From assembly GCF_042646425.1 (NCBI RefSeq), contig NZ_JBHRTR010000003.1:1-40588 (forward strand): a DNA stretch of 40,588 nt. Direction: 5' to 3'. The notes under the pieces were generated by a model. It was not told the origin of the DNA. It made no database searches and worked only from the letters and a program-made list of their open reading frames with translations. Each line of letters begins with the position of its first letter. Position 1 is the stretch's first letter. A program made the translations under genes and the position numbers. This document shows positions 24,474-32,215 of the stretch, one piece after another. This DNA is from Marinibaculum pumilum (GTDB lineage Bacteria; Pseudomonadota; Alphaproteobacteria; Ferrovibrionales; Ferrovibrionaceae).

Positions 24474-25217
24474 TCAAATCATCGCCATACCGCCGTTGAC
24501 GTGCAAGGTCTGGCCGGTGACGTAGCCGCCGGCATCGGAGGCCAGATAGTGGACCGCGGCGGCAACATCCTCGCCGCTGCCGAGTCTCGCCATCGGGATG
24601 CGGCCCAGGAGGCCCTCTTTCTGGGCATCGGTGAGCGCATCGGTCATCGGCGTCTCGATGAAGCCGGGCGCGACGCAGTTCACCGTGATGCTGCGGGCGG
24701 CCAGTTCCTGCGCCAGCGCCTTGCTCATGCCGATCATGCCCGCCTTGGCGGCGGCATAGTTGGCCTGGCCGGGATTGCCGGTGACACCGACGATCGAGGT
24801 AATGCCGATCACCCGGCCGTGCCGGCGTTTCATCATGCCCCGCATCAGCGCCCGCGCGAGCACGAATCCGGATGTCAGGTCGACCTCCAGGACATCGTCC
24901 CAGTCCTCGTCTTTCAGGCGCATCGCCAGGTTGTCGCGGGTGATGCCCGCATTGTTCACCAGGATATCGACCTGTCCCAGCGCCTCTTCCGCACGGCCGG
25001 CCAGGGCGGCGACCGCCGCCCGGTCGCGCAGGTTGCACGGCAGGATCGGCGTGTCGCCGCCCAGCGCCTCGGCGACCTGCTGCAGCGCGTCCTCCCGCGT
25101 TCCGGAGATCGCGACCTTCGCCCCGGCGCCTTTCAGGCGGCGGGCGATGGCCGTGCCGATGCCGCTGCTGGCCCCGGTCACGAGTGCGGCGCGGCCGCTC
25201 AGATCGAAGTCGCTCAT
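24474..25217 (-). CDS. fabG: 3-oxoacyl-[acyl-carrier-protein] reductase
   Basis: 247 aa. FabG reduces beta-ketoacyl-ACP with NADPH in the first reductive step of elongation. It is a classical SDR: TGASSGIG (14-21) binds the cofactor, NNAG is at 88-91, and the catalytic S141, Y154 and K158 lie in 'ITSIVGVTGNPGQANYAAAKAG'. The C-terminal 'VAPGFIETPMTDALTDAQKEGLLGRIPMARLG' is FabG-specific. Oddly, the position that normally holds the tetrad Asn (VNLT) reads EVDLT, with Asp113. It is 63 nt after fabD and followed by the long gap before acpP. Confidence 0.95.
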   Translation of the reverse strand: MSDFDLSGRAALVTGASSGIGTAIARRLKGAGAKVAISGTREDALQQVAEALGGDTPILPCNLRDRAAVAALAGRAEEALGQVDILVNNAGITRDNLAMRLKDEDWDDVLEVDLTSGFVLARALMRGMMKRRHGRVIGITSIVGVTGNPGQANYAAAKAGMIGMSKALAQELAARSITVNCVAPGFIETPMTDALTDAQKEGLLGRIPMARLGSGEDVAAAVHYLASDAGGYVTGQTLHVNGGMAMI

Positions 25218-25280
25218 CCGCTGGTCCTTTCCTTGATGGCCGACGCAGGCCGGTTGGTGGCAGGGCTGTCCGGTCGCCGC

Positions 25281-26222
25281 TCAGAGCGCGCGCAGCAGGG
25301 CCTCGATCTCGGCGGGTTCGCCCGCCGCCTCGCCCTTCATGTCCCGGTCGATCCGCTTCAGCATGGTGGTCAGCACCTTGCCCGCGCCCAGTTCGACGAC
25401 CTCGGAAACGCCCTGGTCGCGCATCCAGAGGACGCTTTCCCGCCACCGCACCGTGGCGGTGACCTGTTCCACCAGAAGGCGGCGGATGGTCTCCGGATCG
25501 GATTCGCCCTGCGCCGTCACGTTGGCCACCACGGGCCGGCGCGGCGGCGCGATCGTCTGGCCGGCCAGCGCCTCCGCCATCGTGTCGGCGGCGGGCCGCA
25601 TCAGCGCACAATGGAAAGGGGCGCTGACCGACAGTGGCACCACCTTCTTCGCGCCGCGCTCCTTCGCCAGCGCCGTCGCGCGATCGATCGCCTCCGCGCT
25701 GCCGGCCAGCACCGCCTGTCCGGGCGCATTGTCGTTCGCCATCTCGCAGACATCGCTGCCGGCCGCGTCCCGGGCGACCGCCTCGGCCACCTCCGCGTCC
25801 GGTCCCAGCAGGGCGATCATCGCCCCCTTGCCCACCGGCACGGCGGACTGCATCGCCTGGCCGCGCCGCTTCAGCAGGCGGGCGGTATCGGCGAGCGGCA
25901 GCGCACCGGCCGCGGCCAGCGCCGTATATTCGCCCAGACTGTGGCCGGCGAAGAATGCCGCCTTGTCGGACAGCGGTGCGCCGCCCTGCCCCTCCAGCAC
26001 GCGGACCGCCGCCATGCCGACCGCCATCAGGGCGGGCTGCGCATTTTCGGTCAATGTCAGGTCGCCCTCCGGCCCGTCGAACATCAGGGCCGAGAGCTTC
26101 TGCGACAGGGCGTCGTCGACTTCCTCGAAGACGAGCCGGGCTTCGGCAAAGGCTTCCGCCAGGCCGCGGCCCATGCCGACCGCCTGGCTGCCCTGACCCG
26201 GAAAGACGAATGCACGGCTCAT
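25281..26222 (-). CDS. fabD: Malonyl-CoA:ACP transacylase
   Basis: 313 aa. FabD loads malonate from CoA onto ACP to supply FabF. 'AFVFPGQGSQAVGMG' opens the protein. The nucleophile is S95 in GHSLGEYTAL and the partner His is H204 in SAPFHCALM; R120 in 'RRGQAMQ' fits the substrate-binding Arg region. 'NDNAPGQAVLAG' is also conserved. The ATG at 26222 is favoured over an upstream in-frame codon because GGGGAAGG lies about 7 nt before it and FabD normally starts a few residues before the FPGQG motif. It is the first gene of the minus-strand operon and diverges from rpsF. Confidence 0.95.
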   Translation of the reverse strand: MSRAFVFPGQGSQAVGMGRGLAEAFAEARLVFEEVDDALSQKLSALMFDGPEGDLTLTENAQPALMAVGMAAVRVLEGQGGAPLSDKAAFFAGHSLGEYTALAAAGALPLADTARLLKRRGQAMQSAVPVGKGAMIALLGPDAEVAEAVARDAAGSDVCEMANDNAPGQAVLAGSAEAIDRATALAKERGAKKVVPLSVSAPFHCALMRPAADTMAEALAGQTIAPPRRPVVANVTAQGESDPETIRRLLVEQVTATVRWRESVLWMRDQGVSEVVELGAGKVLTTMLKRIDRDMKGEAAGEPAEIEALLRAL

Positions 26223-26273
26223 GTCTGGCCCTTCCCCTCTTGTTGCCACCGGTGCCGCCGATGCGGGGCGCTA

Positions 26274-26302
26274 GTGTTAGGAGCAGCCGCGGCGGCGATC
26301 AA
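26274..26302 (-). promoter_or_regulatory. fabD promoter
   Basis: On the minus strand TTGATC (26302-26297), a 17-nt spacer and TAACAC (26279-26274) form a good vegetative-type promoter. A start near 26267 gives a leader of about 45 nt that contains the fabD Shine-Dalgarno. It faces away from the rpsF promoter about 55 nt to the right. Confidence 0.5.
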
Positions 26303-26355
26303 GCGAGCGGGCCGGCGGCGGTCGTCGACGCCCGGTTCCGGCGCGCAACAATCGC

Positions 26356-26383
26356 TTGCGTTGACGGCGCGGCTGACTATATT
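26356..26383 (+). promoter_or_regulatory. rpsF operon promoter
   Basis: TTGCGT (26356-26361), a 16-nt spacer and TATATT (26378-26383) precede rpsF. An overlapping TTGACG (26361-26366) is too close to that -10. A start near 26390 would leave a leader of about 138 nt rich in GGCC palindromes, for example GCCGG/CCGGC around 26402-26425. That is room for S6:S18 autogenous control, but I cannot identify the motif with confidence. Confidence 0.5.
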
Positions 26384-26527
26384 GCCGCGCTCGTCTCCTT
26401 GCCGGGCCGGAGGGCCGGTCCGGCTAGGTCCGAACCGTCCCTTCCATGGCACCAGGCCGCCCGGCTTTCCGGGAACCGGTTGCCGCGGCGGCGACGCCGG
26501 GCCGCTGAACAGCCGAAGGGAGAGCTG

Positions 26528-27040
26528 ATGCCCTATTATGAGACGGTCTTCATCGTGCGCCAGGACGTGTCCGGCGCCCAGGTGGAGTCCCTGGCCAACG
26601 AGTTCAAGGAACTGGTCGAGGCGCAGGGCGGCTCGGTCACCAAGGTCGAACCCTGGGGACTGCGCAGCCTGGCCTACCGGATCAAGAAGAACCGCAAGGG
26701 CCATTACACCCTGATGAACATCGATGCGCCGCCGGCCGCGATCGCGGAGCTGGAGCGGACGATGCGCATCAACGAGGATGTCCTGCGCTACCTCTCGGTG
26801 CGCGTGGACGAACTGAAGGAAGGCCCCTCCGCCATCCTCACCAACAAGGGCCGCGACGACCGGGATCGCGGCGGCCGCGGCGGGCGCGACCGTGACCGCG
26901 GCGACCGCGGCGGGCGTGATCGTGACCGTGGCGACCGCGGCGGACGCGACCGCGGCGATCGGGGCGACCGTGGCGATCGCCCGTTCCGCTCCGAGGGCCG
27001 CCCGTCCCATGGCGAAGCCGCTGAAGGAGGGATGTCCTGA
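26528..27040 (+). CDS. rpsF: 30S ribosomal protein S6 with an Arg-Gly-Asp-rich tail
   Basis: 170 aa. S6 binds with S18 in the platform of the 30S subunit. Residues 1-98 are a normal S6: 'MPYYETVFIVRQD', 'GGSVTKVEPWGLRSLAYRI', 'GHYTLMNIDAP' and 'INEDVLRYLSVRVD'. Residues 108-151 form an unusual basic tail made of R, D and G, including two exact decapeptides GRDRDRGDRG (119-128 and 129-138) encoded by 30-bp tandem repeats at 26882-26941. E. coli S6 is only about 135 aa. The ATG follows an AAGGGAGAG Shine-Dalgarno. Its stop overlaps the rpsR start by one base. The upstream open frame is read-through over fabD. Confidence 0.96.
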   Translation: MPYYETVFIVRQDVSGAQVESLANEFKELVEAQGGSVTKVEPWGLRSLAYRIKKNRKGHYTLMNIDAPPAAIAELERTMRINEDVLRYLSVRVDELKEGPSAILTNKGRDDRDRGGRGGRDRDRGDRGGRDRDRGDRGGRDRGDRGDRGDRPFRSEGRPSHGEAAEGGMS

Positions 27041-27303
27041 TGGCCGCACCCCAGGCAAAGGCTCGCACCTCGCCGCCGCTGCGGCGTCCGTTCTTCCGCC
27101 GGCGCAAGTCCTGCCCCTTCTCGGGCGCGAATGCCCCGGTGATCGACTACAAGGATGTGAAGCTGCTGCAGCGCTTCGTGTCCGAGCGCGGCAAGATCGT
27201 GCCGAGCCGGATCACGGCGGTGTCCGCAAAGAAGCAGCGCGAACTGGCAAAAGCCATCAAGCGGGCCCGCCAGCTGGCGCTTCTGCCCTACATCCTGCGC
27301 TGA
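27040..27303 (+). CDS. rpsR: 30S ribosomal protein S18
   Basis: 87 aa, very basic. S18 pairs with S6 on 16S rRNA. 'PFFRRRKSCPFSG' and 'IDYKDVKLLQRFVSERGKIVPSRITAVSAKKQRELAKAIKRARQLALLPYI' are the standard family sequence. The ATG shares its A with the rpsF stop (TGATG), so translation is coupled. The protein is complete. Confidence 0.98.
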   Translation: MAAPQAKARTSPPLRRPFFRRRKSCPFSGANAPVIDYKDVKLLQRFVSERGKIVPSRITAVSAKKQRELAKAIKRARQLALLPYILR

Positions 27304-27346
27304 GGCGAACCGCGGCAGGCAGCCGTCATCCGGCGGCGGCCTGCCT

Positions 27347-27380
27347 GCGGCCGGCTGTCGCCGCCGCTGCGGCCGGCCGC
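27347..27380 (+). other. GC-rich hairpin between rpsR and the DUF2232 gene
   Basis: GCGGCCGGC (27347-27355) pairs perfectly with GCCGGCCGC (27372-27380) around a 16-nt loop. A second possible stem, GGCAGGC with GCCTGCC, lies just upstream (27314-27346). There is no T-run, so partial attenuation or mRNA processing is more likely than a full stop, which would separate the two ribosomal genes from the DUF2232-rplI part of the operon. Confidence 0.4.
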
Positions 27381-27414
27381 TGATGGATCAGGTTGGAACC
27401 GAGAGGGTGCGGCA

Positions 27415-28395
27415 ATGCGCCAGGGCTGGCTGTTCGGGCTCTGCTGCGGTCTCGGCGCGGTCCTGCTGCTGGCACTGGCGGAACTGGCCCCGGCCACGGC
27501 TCTGCTGGTCTACGCCATCCCGATGGGGCCGTTCCTCGCCGGGCTGATGGCCGGCACCGGTCCGGCGCTCGTGGCGGCACTGGTGTTCCTGCTGGCAGCC
27601 GTGACATTCGCCCCGGCGAGCGGCGCGATCCTGTTCGTGGCTCTCGCCCTTCCTGCGGTGCTGCTGAGCTGGCAGGCCCTGCAGAGTCCGCCGCAGGGGC
27701 AGGTCGGCCCGGGCTTCGGGCCGGCGCAGGGCAATGTCGCGGCAGCGCCGAAATGGATGAAGCCGGGGCCCCTTCTGGGCAGCCTGGCGGCCGGCGGCGC
27801 GGCCATCGGCCTGGCCGCCCAGATTGCCATCGGCAGCCAGGAGGAGGCGGCGACCCGCTTCCTGATGGCGCAGATGGCGCCCCTGACGGAGGCGGGCGCC
27901 GGCGGCGGCGCGCAGCTGGACAGGGAACAGCTGCAGGCCCTGGTCGAGGGATCGCTGCGGGCGGCGCCGCTGGGTGTCGGCATCCTCTGGGTGCTGGTGA
28001 TGACGGTGAACGGCGTCCTGGCTCAGGCGATCGCCACGAGCCTGGGACGCAGCCAGCGTCCGACGCCCGCCTACCGGCAGGTGCAGGTGCCCGGATGGGT
28101 GCTGTACGGCATGGGTGGCGGATTGTTGCTGGGGCTTGCGCCGGAGCCCCTGGGCCAACTGGGCACGATCGTCGGGATCGTGCTCGCCACGGCTTATCTG
28201 ATGCAGGGGCTTGCGCTGGTGCATGCCTTTGCGCGGCGGACGGGCAGCGGCCGGTGGCTGCTGGTCCCGTTCTACATACTGTTTCTGGTGGTCGGCCCGC
28301 TGATGCCCTTCGCGGTGGTAGTGCTGGGTCTGGTCGAAGACCATGTCCGATATCGCGACCGCGAAGGCGGACCGGTCGGCAAGGAGGACGAGTGA
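27415..28395 (+). CDS. DUF2232 (YybS-like) polytopic membrane protein
   Basis: 326 aa; function unknown. Hydrophobic segments fill the chain: about 8-30, 33-55, 58-85, then about 120-142, 182-205, 225-245, 255-275 and 285-310, with a small loop between the first and second groups. Alphaproteobacteria regularly carry a DUF2232 gene between rpsR and rplI, and this placement supports the call. Its stop shares one base with the rplI ATG (TGATG), so the membrane protein and L9 are translationally coupled. The ATG start follows 'GGGTGCGGCA', a weak ribosome binding site. Confidence 0.8.
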   Translation: MRQGWLFGLCCGLGAVLLLALAELAPATALLVYAIPMGPFLAGLMAGTGPALVAALVFLLAAVTFAPASGAILFVALALPAVLLSWQALQSPPQGQVGPGFGPAQGNVAAAPKWMKPGPLLGSLAAGGAAIGLAAQIAIGSQEEAATRFLMAQMAPLTEAGAGGGAQLDREQLQALVEGSLRAAPLGVGILWVLVMTVNGVLAQAIATSLGRSQRPTPAYRQVQVPGWVLYGMGGGLLLGLAPEPLGQLGTIVGIVLATAYLMQGLALVHAFARRTGSGRWLLVPFYILFLVVGPLMPFAVVVLGLVEDHVRYRDREGGPVGKEDE

Positions 28396-29009
28396 TGGAA
28401 GTCATTCTGCTGGAGCGCGTGGACAAGCTCGGTCAGATGGGCGAAGTGGTCCGCGTGAAAGACGGCTATGCCCGCAATTTCCTGCTGCCGCAGGGCAAGG
28501 CGCTGCGCGCCAACAAGGGCAATATGGCCCGCTTCGAGAAGGAGCGGGCCCAGCTGGAGGCCCGCAACCTGGAGCGTCGCCAGGAGGCCGAGACGGTCGC
28601 CGGGCGGATGACGGATTTCTCCGTCGTGCTGCTGCGCCAGGCCGGCGAGAGCGGTCAGCTTTACGGTTCGGTGTCCGCCCGCGACATCGCGGACGCGGCC
28701 ACCGAGGCCGGTGCCAGCCTCGGCCGCGAGCAGGTGCGCCTGGAGCGTCCGATCAAGACCCTGGGCCTGCACGACGTGCGCGTCGACCTGCACCCGGAAG
28801 TCACGGTGGAGATCCAGGTGAACGTCGCGCGCTCCGCCGAGGAGGCCGAGGTCCAGGCCCGTGGCGGCGATCCGACCGCGATGCCGGAGGACGACGACGA
28901 GGACGAGGACTACGAGGCCGAGGACCTGCAGGACGAGGTCGAGGGCCTTGGCCCGCAGCCCGACGTCGACCTGCCGGTCGACGAGCAGGAAGAGCAGGCG
29001 CGCCAGTAA
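28395..29009 (+). CDS. rplI: 50S ribosomal protein L9 with acidic C-terminal tail
   Basis: 204 aa. L9 spans the 50S surface and helps keep frame. The N-domain 'MEVILLERVDKLGQMGEVVRVKDGYARNFLLPQGKA' is canonical, followed by the long connecting helix (about 42-75) and the C-domain ('LYGSVSARDIADA', 'LHDVRVDLHPEVTVEIQVNV'). From about 158 on, the chain is an added acidic tail rich in D and E, including the run EDDDEDEDYEAED; standard L9 is near 150 aa. The ATG overlaps the previous stop by one base and GGAGG stands about 8 nt upstream. A strong hairpin follows the stop. Confidence 0.97.
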   Translation: MEVILLERVDKLGQMGEVVRVKDGYARNFLLPQGKALRANKGNMARFEKERAQLEARNLERRQEAETVAGRMTDFSVVLLRQAGESGQLYGSVSARDIADAATEAGASLGREQVRLERPIKTLGLHDVRVDLHPEVTVEIQVNVARSAEEAEVQARGGDPTAMPEDDDEDEDYEAEDLQDEVEGLGPQPDVDLPVDEQEEQARQ

Positions 29010-29014
29010 TGCGC

Positions 29015-29050
29015 GGGGCGGCCGGCCCGCATCAGCCGGCCGGCCGCCCC
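29015..29050 (+). terminator. Strong hairpin after rplI
   Basis: GGGGCGGCCGGC (29015-29026) is perfectly complementary to GCCGGCCGCCCC (29039-29050), a 12-bp stem that can add one more pair, with a loop of 10-12 nt. It begins 6 nt after the rplI stop. No U-run follows, so it may be a T-less intrinsic terminator or an mRNA 3' end stabiliser. Confidence 0.6.
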
Positions 29051-29051
29051 C

Positions 29052-29180
29052 CGTCGCTTCCCGCGGCCGTCGCTTCCCGCGGCCGTCGCTTCCCGCGGCC
29101 GTCCCTTCCTGCGGCCGCCCCATCCCTTCCCGCGGCCGACCGCGCGTCCAGGCCCCCGCCACACCCAGGCCCCCGCCACA
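29052..29180. repeat. GC-rich tandem repeats between rplI and cfa
   Basis: Three perfect copies of the 16-mer CGTCGCTTCCCGCGGC (29052-29099) are followed by a degenerate copy (29100-29115) and one with a 5-bp insertion (29116-29136). A different 16-mer, CCAGGCCCCCGCCACA, occurs twice (29148-29163 and 29165-29180), with a partial third after it. No gene is present in 29010-29266. The array is noncoding, as no open frame there has a family match or a start with a ribosome site. Confidence 0.85.
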
Positions 29181-29232
29181 AAGGCCCGCCACAGTATCCG
29201 CGAAGTTGCCTGCCCGGGTGTGCAGTACCATC

Positions 29233-29260
29233 TTGCCGGGGGCGCGAACTCTGGTAACTT
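29233..29260 (+). promoter_or_regulatory. cfa promoter giving an apparently leaderless mRNA
   Basis: TTGCCG (29233-29238), a 16-nt spacer and TAACTT (29255-29260) end 6 nt before the ATG of cfa, so transcription should begin at or one base before the A of the start codon. No Shine-Dalgarno sequence exists upstream of that ATG, which agrees with leaderless translation. Confidence 0.5.
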
Positions 29261-29266
29261 TTCGCC

Positions 29267-30577
29267 ATGTCTTTTCGCGAGAAGCTCTTCAACACTGTCA
29301 TCCGCACCGGCACCCTGTCGGTGATCGGCACGGACGGTTCAAAGGCGACCTACGGCGACGGCAGCGAACCGAAGGTCACCATCCGCCTTCATGACCCTGC
29401 CCTGCCCCGCCGGATCGCCCTGAATCCGGGTCTGGCCGTCGGCGAAGCCTATATGGATGGCGGCCTGACGATCGAGGATGGCGGCGACATCCGGCAGCTC
29501 CTGGACCTCGCCCTGCGCAACATGGGCTGGGGCATCGGCGAGCACTGGATCATGCGGCTGGGCTACCGGATCCGCATCGCGATGCGCCGGCTGGGCCAGA
29601 TCAACCCGGTGGGCAAGGCGCAGGCCAATGTCGCCCACCACTACGACCTGTCGAACACCCTCTACGACCTGTTCCTGGATTCGGACCGGCAATATTCCTG
29701 CGCCTACTACGTCTCCCCCGATCAGAGCATCGAGGATGCGCAGCGGCAGAAGAAGCGGCATCTGGCCGCCAAGCTGCTGCTGGAAGACGGCCAGAAGGTG
29801 CTGGATATCGGCTCCGGCTGGGGTGGGCTCGGCCTGCACCTGGCGCAGGCGCACCGGGTCGATGTCACCGGCGTGACCCTGTCGACGGAGCAGCACGGCG
29901 TGTCGCAGGACCGTGCCTCCCGCGCCGGCATGGCCGACCGGGTGCGTTTCAAGCTGCAGGACTACCGCCACGAATCGGGGGTCTACGACAGGATCGTCTC
30001 CGTCGGGATGTTCGAGCATGTCGGCGTCTACCACTACCACGAGTTCTTCCAGAAGCTGCACGAGCTGCTGGACAAGGACGGTGTCGCGCTGCTGCATACC
30101 ATCGGCCGCGCCGACGGTCCGGGCACCACCAACAGCTGGATCCAGAAGTACATCTTCCCGGGTGGCTATACCCCCGCCCTGTCGGAGGTCATGCCGCATA
30201 TCGAGCGCGCCGGCCTCTACGTCACCGATATCGAGGTGCTGCGCCTGCACTACGCGGAGACCCTGCTCGCCTGGTATCGCCGCTTCCAGCTGAACCGGGA
30301 GCGGATCAAGGGGCTCTATGACGAGCGGTTCTGCCGGATGTGGGAGTTCTACCTGGCGGGGTCGGAGATGACCTTCCGCCATGCCGGCCATGTCGTCTTC
30401 CAGATCCAGATGGCGAAGCGGCAGGATGCGGTTCCGCTGACCCGCGATTACATCACCGACTACGAGCGGGCCACGCCGCTGGCGGAAACGGTGGAATCGC
30501 CGAATTCCACGCCGCCGGAACTGGACGGCGCCGGACAACCCAGCGCCGGCGATCCACAGCACCAGGCGGCCGAATAG
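29267..30577 (+). CDS. cfa: Cyclopropane-fatty-acyl-phospholipid synthase
   Basis: 436 aa. Cfa methylenates cis double bonds of membrane phospholipids with SAM, usually under acid, heat or stationary-phase stress. The SAM loop is VLDIGSGWGGLGLHLA (178-193). Active-site positions known from E. coli Cfa appear as C145 (QYSCAYY), E250 (MFEHVG), and H277/I279 (LLHTIGR), which bind the bicarbonate. 'AHHYDLSNTLYDLFLD' and 'KYIFPGGYTPALSE' are family blocks. A polar, Pro/Glu-rich tail of about 35 residues follows the fold. It is monocistronic: a terminator-like hairpin lies upstream and dnaB follows after 166 nt with its own promoter. Confidence 0.94.
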   Translation: MSFREKLFNTVIRTGTLSVIGTDGSKATYGDGSEPKVTIRLHDPALPRRIALNPGLAVGEAYMDGGLTIEDGGDIRQLLDLALRNMGWGIGEHWIMRLGYRIRIAMRRLGQINPVGKAQANVAHHYDLSNTLYDLFLDSDRQYSCAYYVSPDQSIEDAQRQKKRHLAAKLLLEDGQKVLDIGSGWGGLGLHLAQAHRVDVTGVTLSTEQHGVSQDRASRAGMADRVRFKLQDYRHESGVYDRIVSVGMFEHVGVYHYHEFFQKLHELLDKDGVALLHTIGRADGPGTTNSWIQKYIFPGGYTPALSEVMPHIERAGLYVTDIEVLRLHYAETLLAWYRRFQLNRERIKGLYDERFCRMWEFYLAGSEMTFRHAGHVVFQIQMAKRQDAVPLTRDYITDYERATPLAETVESPNSTPPELDGAGQPSAGDPQHQAAE

Positions 30578-30645
30578 CCGGACGCCGCCGCCCGAGTCGC
30601 GACTTGTCCCCGCCATCCACAGGCTGGGGACGGATCTTATCCACG
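30552..30645 (+). promoter_or_regulatory. DnaA-box-like sites upstream of dnaB
   Basis: ATCCACA occurs at 30552-30558 (inside the end of cfa) and 30615-30621, and TTATCCACG at 30637-30645, one base off the TTATCCACA consensus. All three point the same way within 94 bp, just before the dnaB promoter region (a TATGCT -10-like hexamer lies at 30699-30704). DnaA-linked control of dnaB is an inference. A perfect 8-bp hairpin (30659-30666 with 30672-30679) separates the sites from the hexamer. Confidence 0.35.
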
Positions 30646-30743
30646 GCATTTTTCTCAGGCCCCGGGGTTCGCCCGGGGCATGGCCGGGTATGCGCTGCTA
30701 TGCTGTCCCGCTCCGCCCCAGCATCGTGCAGACAGTGACCGCA

Positions 30744-32210
30744 ATGGCGATTCTCAGTTCCGTGGATTCCGGCAGCGAGGCGAATGCGCCGCGCGCCCTG
30801 CCCCACAACCTCGAAGCCGAGCAGGAAGTGCTCGGCGCAATCCTGGTGGACAACGACCTTGGCGTGGAATTCCGCCAGTTCCTCTCCGCCGAGGATTTCT
30901 TCCACCCCGCCCATGGCCGCATCTTCGCCGCCGCGATCACCATGATCGAGCGCGGGCAGCTGGCCGATCCGGTCACCCTGCGCGACTATCTGGCGAAGGA
31001 CGAATCGCTGGCCCAGGTCGGCGGCGCCGGCCCCTACCTGGTGGGACTGACCCAAGCACTGTCCTCGCGCATAACAGCGCCCGCCTATGCCCGCGTCGTG
31101 CGCGACCTGGCCCTGCGCCGCCACCTGATCAAGGTCGGCGAGGAAATGGTGAACAATGCCCAGGCCGCGGATGTCGAGGAAGAGGCCAACAGCCTGATCG
31201 AGGCGGCGGAGGCGCAACTCTTCACCCTGGCCGATACCGGACGGGCGGAGCGCGGCCACAAGACATTCCGTGAGAGCCTGGACATGTCCCTCACCATGGC
31301 CGAGCAGGCCATGCAGGCGGGCGGCATCTCTGGCGTTCCCACCGGATTGAACGATCTGGACGCCAAGCTCGGCGGCCTGCAGCGCTCCGACCTCCTGATC
31401 CTGGCCGGCCGGCCGTCGATGGGAAAGACCGCACTGGCGACCACCCTCGCCTTCAATGCAGCCCTGGCGCATTTCCGCTCCGGCGGCCGCGAAGGCGCGC
31501 CGGTCCTGTTCTTCAGCCTGGAAATGTCAGCGGAGCAGTTGGCGACCCGCATCCTGGCGGAGCAGACCGGCATCGCCTCCGACCGCCTGCGCAAGGGCGA
31601 GATCACCGAGGAGGAGTTCCGCGACCGGCTGGCACCGCAGGCGCAGCTGATCGCCGACGTGCCGTTCTTCATCGACGATACCGGCGCCATCGGCATCGGC
31701 GCCCTGCGTACCCGCGCCCGGCGGATGAAGCGGATCAACAATATCGGCCTGATCGTGGTCGACTATCTGCAGCTGGTCCGGGGCTCCGCCCGTCACGCCG
31801 ACAACCGGGTGCTGGAGATCTCCGAGATCACCCAGGCGCTGAAGGCGCTGGCGAAGGACCTGAACGTGCCGGTGATGGCGCTCAGCCAGCTGAGCCGGCA
31901 GGTGGAGAACCGGGACGACAAGCGCCCGCAATTGTCCGACCTGCGCGAATCCGGCGCCATCGAACAGGACGCGGACGTGGTGATGTTCGTGTTCCGGGAA
32001 GAATATTACGAGCAGCGGCGCGAACCGCGGGCCGGCACCCCCGAGCATGCCGAATGGCAGGCCAGGATGGAGGAAATCCACAACATTGCGGAAGTGATCA
32101 TCGGCAAGCAGCGGCATGGACCGATCGGCAATGTGAAGCTGTTCTTCCAGCCCGATTCCACGCGCTTCAGCGACTTCGTGCCGGACGATCACCTGCCCCA
32201 GAGCATCTGA
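30744..32210 (+). CDS. dnaB: Replicative DNA helicase DnaB
   Basis: 488 aa. DnaB is the hexameric 5'-3' helicase that drives the replication fork. The N-terminal collar domain ('LPHNLEAEQEVLGAIL', 'FFHPAHGRIF') binds primase; a linker follows at about 150-185. The RecA-like domain has Walker A GRPSMGKTA (222-230), 'ILFFSLEMSAEQLATR'-type H2, Walker B 'IGLIVVDYLQLVRG', and 'SQLSRQVENRDDKRPQLSDLRESGAIEQDADVV'. The ATG at 30744 gives a normal N-terminus; an in-frame ATG 18 codons earlier is possible but falls on the -10-like hexamer region. No intein interrupts it. alr starts 5 nt after its stop. Confidence 0.96.
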   Translation: MAILSSVDSGSEANAPRALPHNLEAEQEVLGAILVDNDLGVEFRQFLSAEDFFHPAHGRIFAAAITMIERGQLADPVTLRDYLAKDESLAQVGGAGPYLVGLTQALSSRITAPAYARVVRDLALRRHLIKVGEEMVNNAQAADVEEEANSLIEAAEAQLFTLADTGRAERGHKTFRESLDMSLTMAEQAMQAGGISGVPTGLNDLDAKLGGLQRSDLLILAGRPSMGKTALATTLAFNAALAHFRSGGREGAPVLFFSLEMSAEQLATRILAEQTGIASDRLRKGEITEEEFRDRLAPQAQLIADVPFFIDDTGAIGIGALRTRARRMKRINNIGLIVVDYLQLVRGSARHADNRVLEISEITQALKALAKDLNVPVMALSQLSRQVENRDDKRPQLSDLRESGAIEQDADVVMFVFREEYYEQRREPRAGTPEHAEWQARMEEIHNIAEVIIGKQRHGPIGNVKLFFQPDSTRFSDFVPDDHLPQSI

Positions 32211-32215
32211 CCGCC

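Noticed and set aside
24129..26527. Plus-strand open frame running into rpsF
   Set aside because: Antisense to fabG/fabD; rpsF starts at 26528 after a clear ribosome site.
26390..26527. Known S6:S18-binding leader motif upstream of rpsF
   Set aside because: The leader is long enough and GC-rich, but I could not align the conserved elements by eye; a covariance-model search would be needed.
29052..29180. CRISPR array
   Set aside because: Units are 16 bp and directly abutting with no spacers.
30659..30679. Intrinsic terminator for cfa
   Set aside because: The hairpin is perfect, but the T-run lies on its upstream side for the plus strand and nothing follows it.
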